Source: Riptortus pedestris
Lineage: Eukaryota > Arthropoda > Insecta > Hemiptera > Alydidae
DNA length: 64,000 nt
Direction of reading: 5' to 3'
Assembly (NCBI GenBank): GCA_019009955.1
Contig: CM032233.1
Location: forward strand, 84,248,501-84,312,500
The notes under the pieces are model-generated. The model did no database searches, was not told where the DNA came from, and worked only from the letters and a program-made list of their open reading frames with translations. A program made the position numbers and the translations under genes. This document shows positions 20,923 through 31,475 of the stretch, piece by piece (position 1 is the stretch's first letter; the number at the start of each line of letters is the position of its first letter).

Positions 20923-23165
20923 TTATGGTATTATGTTGCAGTATATGGTGCTGCGTTTGTCAATGTCTGTCTTTTTGTTGCATGTGTTTTTGTGTTGGGC
21001 TATGTATAGCTTTTCCTTAAACATTCTTTTGGACTTGTTGTGTTCCATGTCTAGTATTTGTGTTTCGTTGTATTTGAAGTGGTTGTCATTGTTGATGCTG
21101 TGTTGGACCAATGTACTGTTTAGTTTGTTTATTTTTATATCTGATTTGTGGCCTGTTATTCTGTTGGTGATGTACTGGCTGGTTTCTCCTATGTATAATG
21201 TGTTGCAGTTTTTGCATGGTATCTTGTAAATGACATTGCTCTTTTTGATTAGGGGTAGTTTTGCTTTGAGTTTTGAGTATATTACTTTGTTTACTGTTTT
21301 TGTTTTGTTTTTGAAGCTGACTTTTATGTTGTTGTTGGTCATTACATTAGCCAATTTTTCAGATAGGCCTTTGACATAAGTGATTGAGTGGAATTTGTGT
21401 TGGTTGATGTTATTGGTGTTTTGTGTGATGCTGTGTGTTTGGTTGTCTGTTTTGTTTGTATTGTGTATGATGCGGTTGATAAGTTTATTTGGGTAATTGT
21501 TGTTTCTGAGTATGTTTTTTACTAATTTTATGTTGCCTTTGTGGTACGTTGGGTCGCTTAATTTGAGTGCTTTATGTATGAGTGCTTGTGCTGTGTTGAT
21601 TTTTTGGGTGGTGTGAGTTCTATGTCTGTCTGTTTTGTGTGGTTTGGTCCACCAATTGACAGCTATGGTGCCATTGGGTTTCCTTAGAGTGATGGTGTCT
21701 AAAAATGGTAGTGTGTTGTTGTTTTCTATTTCTATGGTAAATTGAAGTTTGTGGTGGTATGCATTGAAGTGAGTGAGGATATTAGTAGTTTCGGTGGAAG
21801 GTATGGTTAGGTATAGGTCATCTATGTATCGGTAGATGAATGGAATGTCATATGGTAGTTGTGTGAGTGTTTTGTTTATGAGGTCCGTCATAATTATGTC
21901 TGCTGTAATAGTGGCTACAGGTGAACCCATGGGGAGTCCATCTATGATTTTGTAGTAATTTTCTTCATACTGGAGGTATCCACAATCTAGGCATAAATTT
22001 AGTAGGTTGTTGAAGTCTGTGGTTGTTATATTTGTATTGTCTTTTTGGTTATCCCATTTATCGACTAGTAATTGTTGATAAATAATAACAGTGTTGATTG
22101 GGATAATAGTAAATAGTGATTTCACATCTAGGGATATGAGTATATAGTTGTCTGGAATGGTTTTGGTTTTGATTTCATTGTAAAATTGGAAGGAGTCTTT
22201 GATGGTATAAGGGTCATCTATTAGTGGTTTGATTAAGTCTGTGAGGTATTTGGATGTGTGGTATGTGGGGCTGTTGTTGAAGCTGACTACTGGTCTGAGG
22301 GGGTTGTTTGCTTTGTGGGTTTTGACTGTGCCATAAATTCTGGGGGATGTGCTGTTGTATTTTGTTAGTTTCTTTTTGTGATTGTGTCTATTTTTGTATC
22401 TTTATGTAATTTGAGTATTAATTTGTTGTTTTTTTCTTGTAATGTAGAGGTGGGGTCTCTTTTGACTTGTTTGCATGTGTTTTTGTCTGTAAGTAACTCT
22501 AATATTTTGGTGTTGTATTCGTGCTTGTCCATGACAACCGTGTGATTGCTTTTGTCTGACTTGAGTATAAGCAAGTGTTTGTTGTTGTGTAGGAATTGTT
22601 TTGTTTTATTGATTTGGCTGTTTAGGGGTCTTGTTTTTTTGAGTTTATTGTTGTGGTTAGTTACGATGTTAGTGCATTTTGCTATGATTGTGTTTTTCTG
22701 TGGTTATCATTGATGTCGTGTGTTATATAGTGAATGTCAGATAGTATGTCCATTAGTGGAAAGTCTTTATGTGTGTATGGTAGGGTCAACTTGGGGTCTA
22801 GACTTAAAGTTTGTTGTATATTGGGGGGGGTATGATTGTGGGAGTGAGGTTGATTACCCATTCATTATTATTATTGTGTGTTATGGTTTTGTTTATTCTT
22901 TCAATCTTGTTTTGGCGCCTGATTTTGGTTAAGTTGAAAAGTTTGTGGAAGGCTTTGTCTTGGCTATCTGTGAATGATTTGTAAATTTCGGATGATAACT
23001 TTACTTTTACTGTTTCTTTGGCTGTATTTAGTTCTTTTTGTAGAGTTTTTATTTCCCAGTTTGTTATTTTTATTTCTATATTAAGAGTTTTTCTTTTGAA
23101 GTTATTGACTGCATTGTTAATATCGTTTTTGTAGGGGTGGTTTTTTACTTGTAATTAAAAATGTA
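20923..23165 (-). pseudogene. Penelope-like retroelement protein: RT plus GIY-YIG nuclease, three frameshifts
   Basis: Coding core of a Penelope-like element. Order on the minus strand: N-terminal region from about 23155 (KIRRQNKIERINK, then INLTPTIIPP), RT fingers (KSDKSNHTVVMD, about 22555), IYGTVKTHKANNPLRPVVS (about 22290), palm motif GLPMGSPVA (about 21930), catalytic YIDDLYL (about 21820), then a linker and the GIY-YIG nuclease VIYKIPC-x2-C...LYIGETSQY (about 21235-21170) with the TGHKSDIKI tail, ending at 20923. The last 400+ codons are uninterrupted; frame changes occur only near 22375 (A-rich), 22695 (A run) and 22823-22830 (run of eight G). Homopolymer positions mean sequencing error or very recent decay are both possible. 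The 5' end is lost at the junction with family B (about 23165). It is the parent type of the fragments at 11-17.4 kb. Confidence 0.85.
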
Positions 23166-23167
23166 GT

Positions 23168-23875
23168 GTAGGAGGCCAGAAATTAAAAATAGCGATATTT
23201 CGTTTCGAATTCATTTTTCGGTAAATATGCACATAACAAAAGTTATTTATTTTGTTATTTAGAGTAACTTTTGTTATATGCACTTTTTTTCGTATACCGA
23301 ATTATAAACGAGATATACGCTAAAACCTATAGCGGAAGTGAACAATTTTATTTGACACAAAAGACTCAACCAAACTAAATAAAACTCCGTATATGTATTA
23401 GCACTAACGCCTTCATTATAGTAAGCCATACTAACATTTCTAGGGACGGGCAGGAGTGGGGGTTGTAATGAGGCCTGAATTTAAAAATAGCGTTATTTCG
23501 TTTTCAACTGGTTTATCTGCAAATATGCAAAGGACAAAAGTTGTTTATTTTGTTATTTAACGTAACTTTTGATATATTCACTTTTGCCGTATAACAAAGT
23601 ATAAACGAGATATACATTAAAAACTAAAGCGGAATCCTACAATTTTGTTGGTCACATAACTTGGTAAGTGAATTAGCATTAATTCTTCCAAGATTATAAG
23701 CTATATTAAAATGTTTAGGTTCAAACAGGAGTGGGGGTTATAAGGGAGGTCTGAAATAAAAATTCGCAATATTTCATTTTCTATTTGTTTTTCGGCAATC
23801 GTGCACATAACAAAAACTGTTCACCTTTTTATTTAGAGTAACTTTTGTTTTATACTTTTTTTTTTATTGTAAAAT
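23168..23875 (-). repeat. Family B copy B6, internal units
   Basis: Two to three 300-bp units in reverse (AATAGCGATATTTCGTTT, GGGGGTTGTAATGAGG, GGGGGTTATAAGGGAGG). It is interrupted at about 23875 by repeat C. Confidence 0.75.
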
Positions 23876-24075
23876 AAGTCGCTTCCCTGCCAACCTCATA
23901 TTAGTCTATGTTTACATGATAATTGATGCTTATACTTTTAGGAATGTAGTTTTATTCTCTGGAATCTGTTTAACTATCATAAATAAATAACTTAAAAAGA
24001 TGAACGCTGGGGAGGTACACCCAGTTATTTCTGGCATTTATTAACTTAGCTCTGTTAATATATGATACATTTTAC
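23876..24075 (+). repeat. Repeat C, copy 1
   Basis: Shares CGCTTCCCTGCC, GATGAACGCTGGGGAGGT and CACCCAGTTATTTCTGG with 24784-24998 in the same orientation, and with 48640-48735 reversed. GGGGAGGTGCACCC can form a small hairpin. It may be a segment of a longer family B variant, since B sequence resumes on both sides. Confidence 0.65.
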
Positions 24076-24313
24076 TAGTGGAGCCAACTATTTAGTGGGC
24101 ACTAACAGTTGAACCGAATTTAACAAAACTCGGTATGTGAATTAGCATTAATTCTTTCATGATTATAAGCTATATTAAAATTGATAGGTTCAAACTGGAG
24201 TGTGAGTTATAAGGGCCTGAATTAAAAATTTGCGATATTTCATTTTCTATTTGTTTCTCGAAAATCGTGCACATAACAAAAGCTGTTTACTTTTTTATTA
24301 GTAGAGTAACTTT

Positions 24314-24366
<53 letters not shown>

Positions 24367-24515
24367 AAAATAATGTATGAAGTAAGTAATGTGCGTAGAA
24401 ATATTGATATGCTCAACAATTCATTCTAATATGAACTACCAGGTACCTCACCTGGATATATTAATTGAAATCCATGTTGAAATTTTCTCCTTAATAATTC
24501 AATTCTATGTTATTT
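24076..24515 (-). repeat. Family B copy, continued, with TA array
   Basis: One unit (GCACTAACAGTTGAACCG to TTTTTTATTAGTAGAGTAAC), a TA array at 24320-24362, then the CAGGTACCTCACCTGGATA segment seen near the start of long family B copies. Confidence 0.7.
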
Positions 24516-24783
24516 TAAAACGCCGCAACAGATTGCACCAAGTAAAGGATACTGCCCCCCCCCCCTTCTCTTATCCCAAACATTAATTCATGGGAAACGC
24601 CGGGTTTCCCTAAGTGCATTTAATACTTTATTTAATTAAAACGTGAAAAATATTTGAACAAACAGTTTTAGTAATGTGAAGATAATGTAATCTGATTTGA
24701 TAATATAATTTAACGTATTACAGGATTGATATCCTATATAAGTTGGCACCACTGAGACTAGGGAGGTGTCGAGCCTACATCCT
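24516..24783. other. Short unclassified stretch
   Basis: It contains a run of C (24553-24563) and AT-rich sequence. No gene seen. Confidence 0.3.
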
Positions 24784-24998
24784 TTTTCCTATCAGTTCTG
24801 CCGCTTCCCTGCCGACCTCATATTGGTCTATTTTAAAATGTTAATTTATGCTTATGACAATTTAGTGTTATTCTGAGGAAGGTGATTTTTTTTTATTACC
24901 AAACATATATAATTTAAAAGGATGAACGCTGGGGAGGTGCACCCAGTTATTTCTGGTATTTATTAGCTCTGCTTCGTTAATTTATGATATACTTTACT
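24784..24998 (+). repeat. Repeat C, copy 2
   Basis: A direct copy of 23876-24075, about 0.9 kb away, differing by scattered substitutions and a T run. Confidence 0.65.
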
Positions 24999-25408
24999 GA
25001 TCACCAATATTAATATACAGTTTACAATCGAGACTTACAAAAGAGTATTTTTAATAGCGGTTATGACGTATCTAAAACAGCTGTCACCATTAAGCTTTGG
25101 ACCGCTTCAAAGGAAAGGAACTTTAATTCATACATGGTTTGGAAGACAGAATACTTTCTACGACTATGAATTATACTGTTCATTACGTTATAAAAAACGT
25201 ACACCCACAGGAGACGGGAAATATAATAATATTGAGAACAGTGAAGTCTTAATAACAAATAATTTTATTATTAACAAATCTACAGCAACTATGGGTATTA
25301 ACCCTAAAAACTGTGACGGGAAAATATCAAAATATTGTGGAAAGTAAAGCCTTGCCAAAAAAAGAACCATCTTTATTCAGCCTAAAATGAATTCCGGTAC
25401 CTTAGCTA
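24999..25408 (-). repeat. Family B start region, long variant, reversed
   Basis: From ACAATCGAGACTTACAAAAG to the AATTCCGGTACCTTAGCTAGT end. The part 25000-25200 (CATACATGGTTTGGAAGAC) is matched in opposite orientation at 48440-48650, showing that long family B variants carry this extra block. Confidence 0.65.
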
Positions 25409-25592
25409 GTATATATATAAAATTGTAACCTCTGTCTGTACATTGATTTTTTTCTCGAAATTTCGCCATACTTTTTCGTTTCACATGTCATAGACACCAT
25501 AGCAGCATTTTGTTCCTTTCGTGTATATTTGTTTGTTTTTTACCTTTTCACGCATAAACGGCTGAACCTAATTTTATGAAACTTGGTATGTA
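25409..25592 (-). repeat. Family B copy B5, part 1
   Basis: Right-hand end of family B reversed (AAATTGTAACCTCTGTCTG to AAACTTGGTATG). Interrupted by a transposon after TATGTA; it resumes at 26872. Confidence 0.8.
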
Positions 25593-26124
25593 TAGCTGAG
25601 TTCATAAGACATGAGACAGTGGCTAGGATGCGCAGTAGCAAAGAAGGCTATTGCGCATGCTCCCGTTATCAGTCTGTTAACGACTCTCGTGAGCTACGGA
25701 TATGTATCGGGCATCCTGAAAACATTAGCCCTCAGTGTGTATGTAGTGTAGCTTGAAGCTAAAATCTAACCCTATCTTGGTTATGTAGGAAGAAATGTCG
25801 ATATAAATCCCTGCAAGGTCTCTAATCTCATGTTAATACGTTGCAACAATTATTTTTGTTTTTAAAAAAAGAAATCGGTTTTCAATACTTGAATTTTAAT
25901 ATCGAAATACCGATTTATCGGGGGGGGGGGATATCAAGTATTATTTAGATATTTTTTGGGGGAAATATTGATATTTTTTCACCATCCCTAGTGTACCTGT
26001 CAATAAGTCGCCATTTAAATTTAAATTGACAGTGATAGTGACATACATTCAAGCGGCGATGATAATGATGAGCCCTTAAGCGGCATTGAGGAGATGGGGG
26101 TTGTCATTTGACCAATTTTAAAGC

Positions 26125-26173
<49 letters not shown>

Positions 26174-26869
26174 TTAACTTGTTATATTTTATTTAACTTC
26201 TATTAATTTAGGTGGTAAATAAGTTATTTTGATATTTTTTGAAATGCAATTTTGGTAAGAAAATTATCTGTAGGTTTTTAAAAAGGTATTTGTAAGTTTT
26301 AAGTATCTCAAATCATTGTGTAATTTATAAAAAAAAAATGATCTTTACATTTTTAAAAATATATCTTTAAGTATTAAAAATAATTATCTGTAAGCTTATA
26401 AATTATCTTTAAGTTTCTAAACAAATATCCATAAGTTTTAAGTATAAATAATTTTCTGCAAGTTTAAAAAAAATTTTAAATAATAATGTCAAAATATTAT
26501 TTATGTAAACTATGCAAGTATATGCAATTCCACTAACTTTCTATTATCACTAATCAATAATAAATTACGTTTTTTGTGCATTAAATAAATTATTATTTTA
26601 TTTTTTTATTCATGTTTGATTTTTAATAATGTTTAATCAATGCTGCTTCTCATTTTCTGCACTATATTTTTATATAAATTAGGAAAAGTAGAACATATAC
26701 TAGAGAAAGGTTAGACTGCAGGTACTCAGTATCGATACTTAAAGGGCTGGAGCAAGTGTACGGCATGCTGGCAAATATGTTCAGCTTGGGTAGTACACGT
26801 CCTCTCATCCCCACCAAGCATACCACCCATCCCCACCCCCATGCGCCGACTGTCTCATGAACTCAACTA
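25593..26869. mobile_element. 1.28-kb non-autonomous DNA transposon with TA target duplication
   Basis: The insert is cleanly bounded inside family B copy B5: the empty-site sequence GGTATGTATATTACTAC of other copies is split here, with TA on each side (25591-25592, 26870-26871). Ends are TAGCTGAGTTCAT (left) and, reverse-complemented, TAGTTGAGTTCAT (right). Similarity continues to GAGACAGT after a short indel. A TA target fits Tc1/mariner-like or related superfamilies, but no transposase is readable. The inside has G and TA runs (25921-25930, 26131-26170) and very AT-rich sequence. Confidence 0.7.
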
Positions 26870-27196
26870 TATATTACTACTAACCCAACTTAGACGTTAG
26901 GCTATATTAATATTCTCTGATATTACACATAACAATTGTTGTTTATTTTGTTATTTGGAGTATCTTTTGTTATATACACTTTCGTCGTATTTAAATGCGT
27001 TATACGCTGAAAATTAAAGCGGGAGTCAACAATATTATTTGGCACAAAAGATTCGACCGAACAAAATAAAACTCGGTATGTGTATTAGCACTGATGCCTT
27101 AATTAACATAAGCCATACCAACATTTCTTGGGACGGGCAGGAGTGGGGGTTGTAAGGAAGGCCTGAAATTAAAAAAGTGGTATTTCGTTTTCTACT

Positions 27197-27230
<34 letters not shown>

Positions 27231-27660
27231 AAATATGCACACGACAAAAGTAGTTTATTTTGGTATTTAAAGTAACATTTGTTATAGTCACTTGTAACTT
27301 CCCGTGTAACAAAGTATAAACGAGATATCTATTAAAAACTAAAGCGGAAGCCAACAAGTTTGTTGGGCACTAATAATTGAACTGAACGTAACAAAACTCG
27401 GTATGTGAATTAGCATTAATTCTTCGATGATTATAAGCTACATTAAAATTTTTAGGTCCAAACGGGAGTGGGGGTTATGAGGGAGCCCTGAAATGAAAAA
27501 TTGTGATATTTCGTTCCCTATTAGATTCTCGGCAAATGTGCACATAACAAAAGTTGTTTATTTTGTTATTTAGAGTAACATTTGTTACATTCACTTTTTT
27601 TGTAAATTGAAGTAACACGGGATATATGCTAAAACTATAGTGGGAGTCATAAATTTTAGT
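26870..27660 (-). repeat. Family B copy B5, part 2
   Basis: Continuation of the interrupted copy, with two and a half tandem units. A T homopolymer (27200-27228) has expanded in one unit. The copy fades at about 27660. Confidence 0.75.
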
Positions 27661-28560
27661 AGTGCTTATTTAAGCGTTTTTAATGAGTGCATATCATGAA
27701 AAATGATTTTATGTTGTAGTCACATATGATAACTCTAAATATGATTTGGATTAGTGAGTTTATGTAACTCCGTCCATTTATTTATTTCTCCTAGAAAATA
27801 ACATTGCTATTTATTTCCAATAGAAATGTAAACTATAAGAGCATTTCCGTCATTTAATTTGTATAATGTATTATTTAAACAAAGTCATGCTGAATTGGCA
27901 CAAGGAGCAATAGGGGAAGTTATAAGGATCAAACTCTTTGGTTCTGCTAATATATTATCTTATTTCCGATATCTCGATGTTATTGAAACAAATATGTACC
28001 ATCGTAATGGTAACCTCATATGAAAAAGGACGATATCCGTTTTAACTTGATATGATTTAAAGTAATACTTATTTTGCTGGGGCTACGATCTCTTCCACTC
28101 ACCTATCTGTTTGAATATAAATGAAATTATTTTTAGGGTAATACTATTATTAAATTCCATCAGGTAGATAAATTATTAAAATAATACTTTGAATCAATAA
28201 TACCCCTCATGTGATAGCCCTCATGCTGGAGCGGAAGATGACAGGAGCCTAAACACTTAATTGAGTTATCTTATTTCCTGTGAAATGCTGGCATTACTGG
28301 AAGTGATTTGCTTTGAGCTCTACTATTATGCTATTACGAATATAATCTAATGTACAAAACTATGCTTAAACTATATGTGCTCGGATTGGTATTTGACGGG
28401 AAATAAGTTTCATTATTTATTTGATTGTAATAAATGCTATCCATGATTATGGTTTGAAGTATTCAAAAAAGTGAGTTAAAAAGTAGAAAGGGATAGATTA
28501 GGAACACATTTTTATTTGTTCTTCAACAGTAAAATTTCTCATTTATAAGTCGCCTGGATG
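27661..28560 (+). repeat. Repeat D, copy 1 (old)
   Basis: Diverged relative of 39841-40870 in opposite orientation. Shared phrases include GCTGAATT followed by GCACAA, GAATCAAAC/GATCAAACTCTTTGGTT and GTTATTGAAA with ATGTACC. No coding or terminal structure recognised. Confidence 0.5.
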
Positions 28561-28589
28561 ACCCTCACGGGAAAACAATGCGCCCAGAC

Positions 28590-28689
28590 GGGAAGTGTAG
28601 TTGGAAACATTGAAGCCTTGGCCAAAAAAAAAATACTGTCATCATTCAGCCTCAAATGATTTCCCGGGCGAAGGCGGGTACCTTAGCTC

Positions 28690-28692
<3 letters not shown>
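28590..28692 (-). repeat. Family B start fragment
   Basis: CATTCAGCCTCAAATGATTT to CGGGTACCTTAGCTCGTATA, the conserved family B start, reversed. Confidence 0.75.
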
Positions 28693-28749
<57 letters not shown>

Positions 28750-28778
28750 TTGCGCGCGTATGTGTGTACCAATGTGTA

Positions 28779-28854
<76 letters not shown>

Positions 28855-28862
28855 ACATACAT
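28693..28862. repeat. Compound microsatellite TA/TG/TA/CA
   Basis: (TA)n, (TG)n, a short unique core, (TA)n and (CA)n. The mirror arrangement yields open frames of Ile-Tyr, Cys-Val and Thr-His dipeptides on both strands, which are artefacts. Confidence 0.95.
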
Positions 28863-29742
28863 GCATACATATAAACAAAATGAGTGAATTTATATTTGAA
28901 ACCATTCCTTTTATAAGGTGTTTCTGGAGCTATCCTACCCTAAGGGGAAGTAGATATTGCAGTTGTGACTAACGAAAATTAGGTACGTTTACACACGTAC
29001 ACACGTCTGTTAGCAATGTAATAGCAGAAGTTATTGAACTATCGCTTCCAGGCTAATGTAAAACTGAAATTAAGTTCCTTATTAGCTAAAATCAGACGAA
29101 GAGGTGGAAGGTGCAGCATGTAAATTCTTAAATATCTCCGTTGTACGTTAGATCGAAAATAAAAACAAACATTTTGTTAAAGAGATCAATGCTCTAGAAT
29201 TGTTGTCATGTAGAATGATTCTTTAACACGAAATTTAGCAGAGATATTTGAGACTAAGATTTGTGAATATGAGCATAGAAAAAACAAATTATACATATAT
29301 TTAAAAAAAAATGTTACTTATATCACAAAAAAGTATTACTTAAATTATAAAAAGTCTTACTTACAATACAAAAAAGGGAAGTAAAAATAATATTGCTTCA
29401 TACTACAAATAACAAAATTCACTATTATTAAAAAAGAAACATATTCAGAAAAAAAAATTTTCTGGTTATATACCAAATAGGAAAAAAAACAAGAAGTAAT
29501 ACCTATATTACAATAACAATTTGTTTTATAACTTTAAATAAATCAAAACCTACATTATATTACTAAAAATAAAGTTACTCTTATTACAAAAATAACGTAC
29601 TTAAATACAAAAAAAAATTATACTAAAGAGGTACAAGATTTATCTTGACTCAAATCATTAGAAGAGAAAACGAATATTCTATTATGAAAATTCTGATTTT
29701 TGGTCTGCTAAATCTATTAAGTTTTGTATCCGAGGAACTTTC
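28863..29742. other. AT-rich 3' flank of the second candidate gene
   Basis: Loosely repeated ATTACAAAAAAGTATTACTT-like phrases (29305-29640). A short diverged family A-like piece is at about 29130-29270 (AAATATCTCCGTTGTACG). No clear AATAAA on the minus strand just past the gene end. Confidence 0.4.
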
Positions 29743-30780
29743 TTATTGAGCAGACCGTGATCGCAGTGTATTATTATTCAATTCGCCTGTTGCACGTCGA
29801 GCCTGATAGAAACGCTTACATTTTTTCTTGTGGCCCGCTCTCCTCTGTGATGGCGGGATATGACGATTTTTTGCGTTTTGTGTGTGCTTAGATTTATTTT
29901 TATTCCGTCTCCAATTTGGAGGTGGGATACGCTGGTATTTTTGGCCTACTGCTCTTTGAGTCTGTGGGGCCGTTCTAGGACAGTTCTTCCACCCCTTTCT
30001 CTGCGAGTTCGGGTTATAATGATCGAATTGTAACGGCCGTTGGGCCTGTGATGAAGACGTGGAATCGATGATCAGGACAGTAGTGCCCTGTGAAGATGGG
30101 GCATTGTTGTGTGGGGTGCAAAATCTGCATTGGGTCTGTGAGGGAGGCGAAGAGTCTTTCATTTCGGGCACTCCCTCTGAAGGAGTAGTAGGTTCCATTT
30201 TGTATATCGGTTGGTCCATTTGGTTCTGTGAAGGTCTCCTCTCAGATGATTGAACGGGGGTTTCCATTACTTGTTGAAATGTTGTGCCTGCTGGCATAGG
30301 ATGCTCCTTGACCTCAACACTGGTTCCCTCTGAGCCTGGTTTAGCATGTTCCATGTACACCACAATGCGTTCGTCCTCTCTTCCTGGCTTATGGTCTTCC
30401 GTGTACATCACTATGCGTTCTTCATCTGAACTTGGGTCTTCAGTGTACATAACTTCACGTATTTCCTCTGAATCAGGATTAGCATTTTGCTTCTTCAGAA
30501 ACTCTATGTTGCAGCTCACTTCGGCTAGCTTAGAATATTCCGTATGGATCATTTTTTGGATTCGTTGTGTGGCTGCTACAGTATCATTTGTATCAATTAC
30601 GACTCGGTTACTCTGTAATCCTTGTATTGAATCATTCGTGAGGACTACAGCAAGTGTTTTATGTGAAGCATCTAACCCAACTTTCCTGTACGTCCACGTT
30701 CGTATTCCCTTTTTGTTCGGTCTAGCATCTGCCCTCCTACCATCCCGTCGAAACCGTGCGGAATGATTGGGATATTCCAT
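29743..30780 (-). CDS. Uncharacterised 345-aa protein, paralogue of the 4419-5009 gene
   Basis: I do not recognise this protein. The ATG at 30780 (GATCAATATGGA context) matches the other family member; an in-frame GTG three codons upstream is less likely. Order: a basic N-terminus (RFRRDGRRADARPNKKG), a middle with three near-repeats VMYTEDPSSDEE, VMYTEDHKPGRED, VVYMEHAKPGSE (about residues 111-150), a Ser/Gln/Pro-rich segment with a RFC...H pair, and a Lys/Arg-rich tail with RIPPPNWRRNK and HIPPSQRRAGHKKK, which echo the FIPSSERVGEM / SIPRSQRVGKM repeats of the other gene. No signal peptide or membrane segment. The charge pattern suggests a nucleic-acid or chromatin-associated protein, but that is a guess. 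An uninterrupted 1-kb frame in such AT-rich DNA is strong evidence of selection or recent origin. Confidence 0.6.
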   Translation of the reverse strand: MEYPNHSARFRRDGRRADARPNKKGIRTWTYRKVGLDASHKTLAVVLTNDSIQGLQSNRVVIDTNDTVAATQRIQKMIHTEYSKLAEVSCNIEFLKKQNANPDSEEIREVMYTEDPSSDEERIVMYTEDHKPGREDERIVVYMEHAKPGSEGTSVEVKEHPMPAGTTFQQVMETPVQSSERRPSQNQMDQPIYKMEPTTPSEGVPEMKDSSPPSQTQCRFCTPHNNAPSSQGTTVLIIDSTSSSQAQRPLQFDHYNPNSQRKGWKNCPRTAPQTQRAVGQKYQRIPPPNWRRNKNKSKHTQNAKNRHIPPSQRRAGHKKKCKRFYQARRATGELNNNTLRSRSAQ

Positions 30781-30800
30781 ATTGATCACTGTGCGCCGAC

Positions 30801-30818
30801 TCTGTAAGGAAGAAACAT
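30801..30818 (-). other. 3' splice site before the 29743-30780 exon
   Basis: The minus strand reads ATGTTTCTTCCTTACAG then AGTCGGCGCACAGTGATCAA and the ATG. The intron end and leader align with those at 5023 (ATGTATCTTTCTTTCAG then AGCTGCGGATCAA). Conservation across the acceptor indicates that the exon was duplicated together with its intron boundary. Confidence 0.55.
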
Positions 30819-31267
30819 AGTGTAAATACGATCATTTCGAAGTAAATTTCTACAATAATATGCAATTTCCTTGATGAACCCCCCCCCAAAAAAAAAACGC
30901 CAAAACTTAACACTACTAAAATTGGGGACGTCCTTTAACAAGGTAGAAGGAAAATATACCTCTATTAGAGAGGTAGAGTTCTCGGGGCACCATTATAAAT
31001 AACTAGCCGTGTTACACGTCGCTGAAGGGGAGATATAGAAATGGTCTCACTTGTCTATATATGAATCATCTTGTTTTTTCATCTCTTAACATAAATGTCT
31101 TGTAACATGTACAATAACTGTACGGTCTTTCTCTGTAATGCCCGTGAAGTAAAGCGGCAATTGGACGAGTTGAACTAATTATAGTTGCCCGTCAAAATAT
31201 AAATATTGCGTCAACGTAAGTTCTGAATAACCGCAAAAAAAATAACAGTGATAATATTGCATTTATA
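30819..31267. other. Intron or intergenic sequence, no feature seen
   Basis: AT-rich with C and A runs (30878-30897). It probably lies in the intron upstream of the minus-strand exon. Confidence 0.35.
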
Positions 31268-31314
31268 ATCTATCCCAATTAGCCTCAGTAGCACAAAGTG
31301 GACTTTAATAGATG
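31268..31314 (+). repeat. SINE 3' tail fragment
   Basis: CCCAATTAGCCTCAGTAGCA followed by GTGGACTTTAATAGATGATAA and ATAATAAT. It matches the 3' tail of the tRNA-derived SINE at 35901-36128. Confidence 0.6.
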
Positions 31315-31475
31315 ATAATAATAATTATTTTACGCGTGAAGCATGGAATAGGTATTGGAAGAATATTAAGGAAGATATCGACGAGTATAGGTTTTGAAGT
31401 GGAAATATACCCCCATCGCGCATTTGAATCCTCATATAGCTTACGCATAGGATAATTGATTCGCAAATATAAAAT

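Noticed and set aside
28601..28972. Open frames on both strands through the compound microsatellite
   Set aside because: They encode Ile-Tyr, Cys-Val and Thr-His dipeptide runs produced by TA, TG and CA repeats.
30059..30766. Plus-strand frames opposite the second candidate gene
   Set aside because: Antisense shadows of a low-stop composition region; the minus frame has the paralogous leader and repeats.
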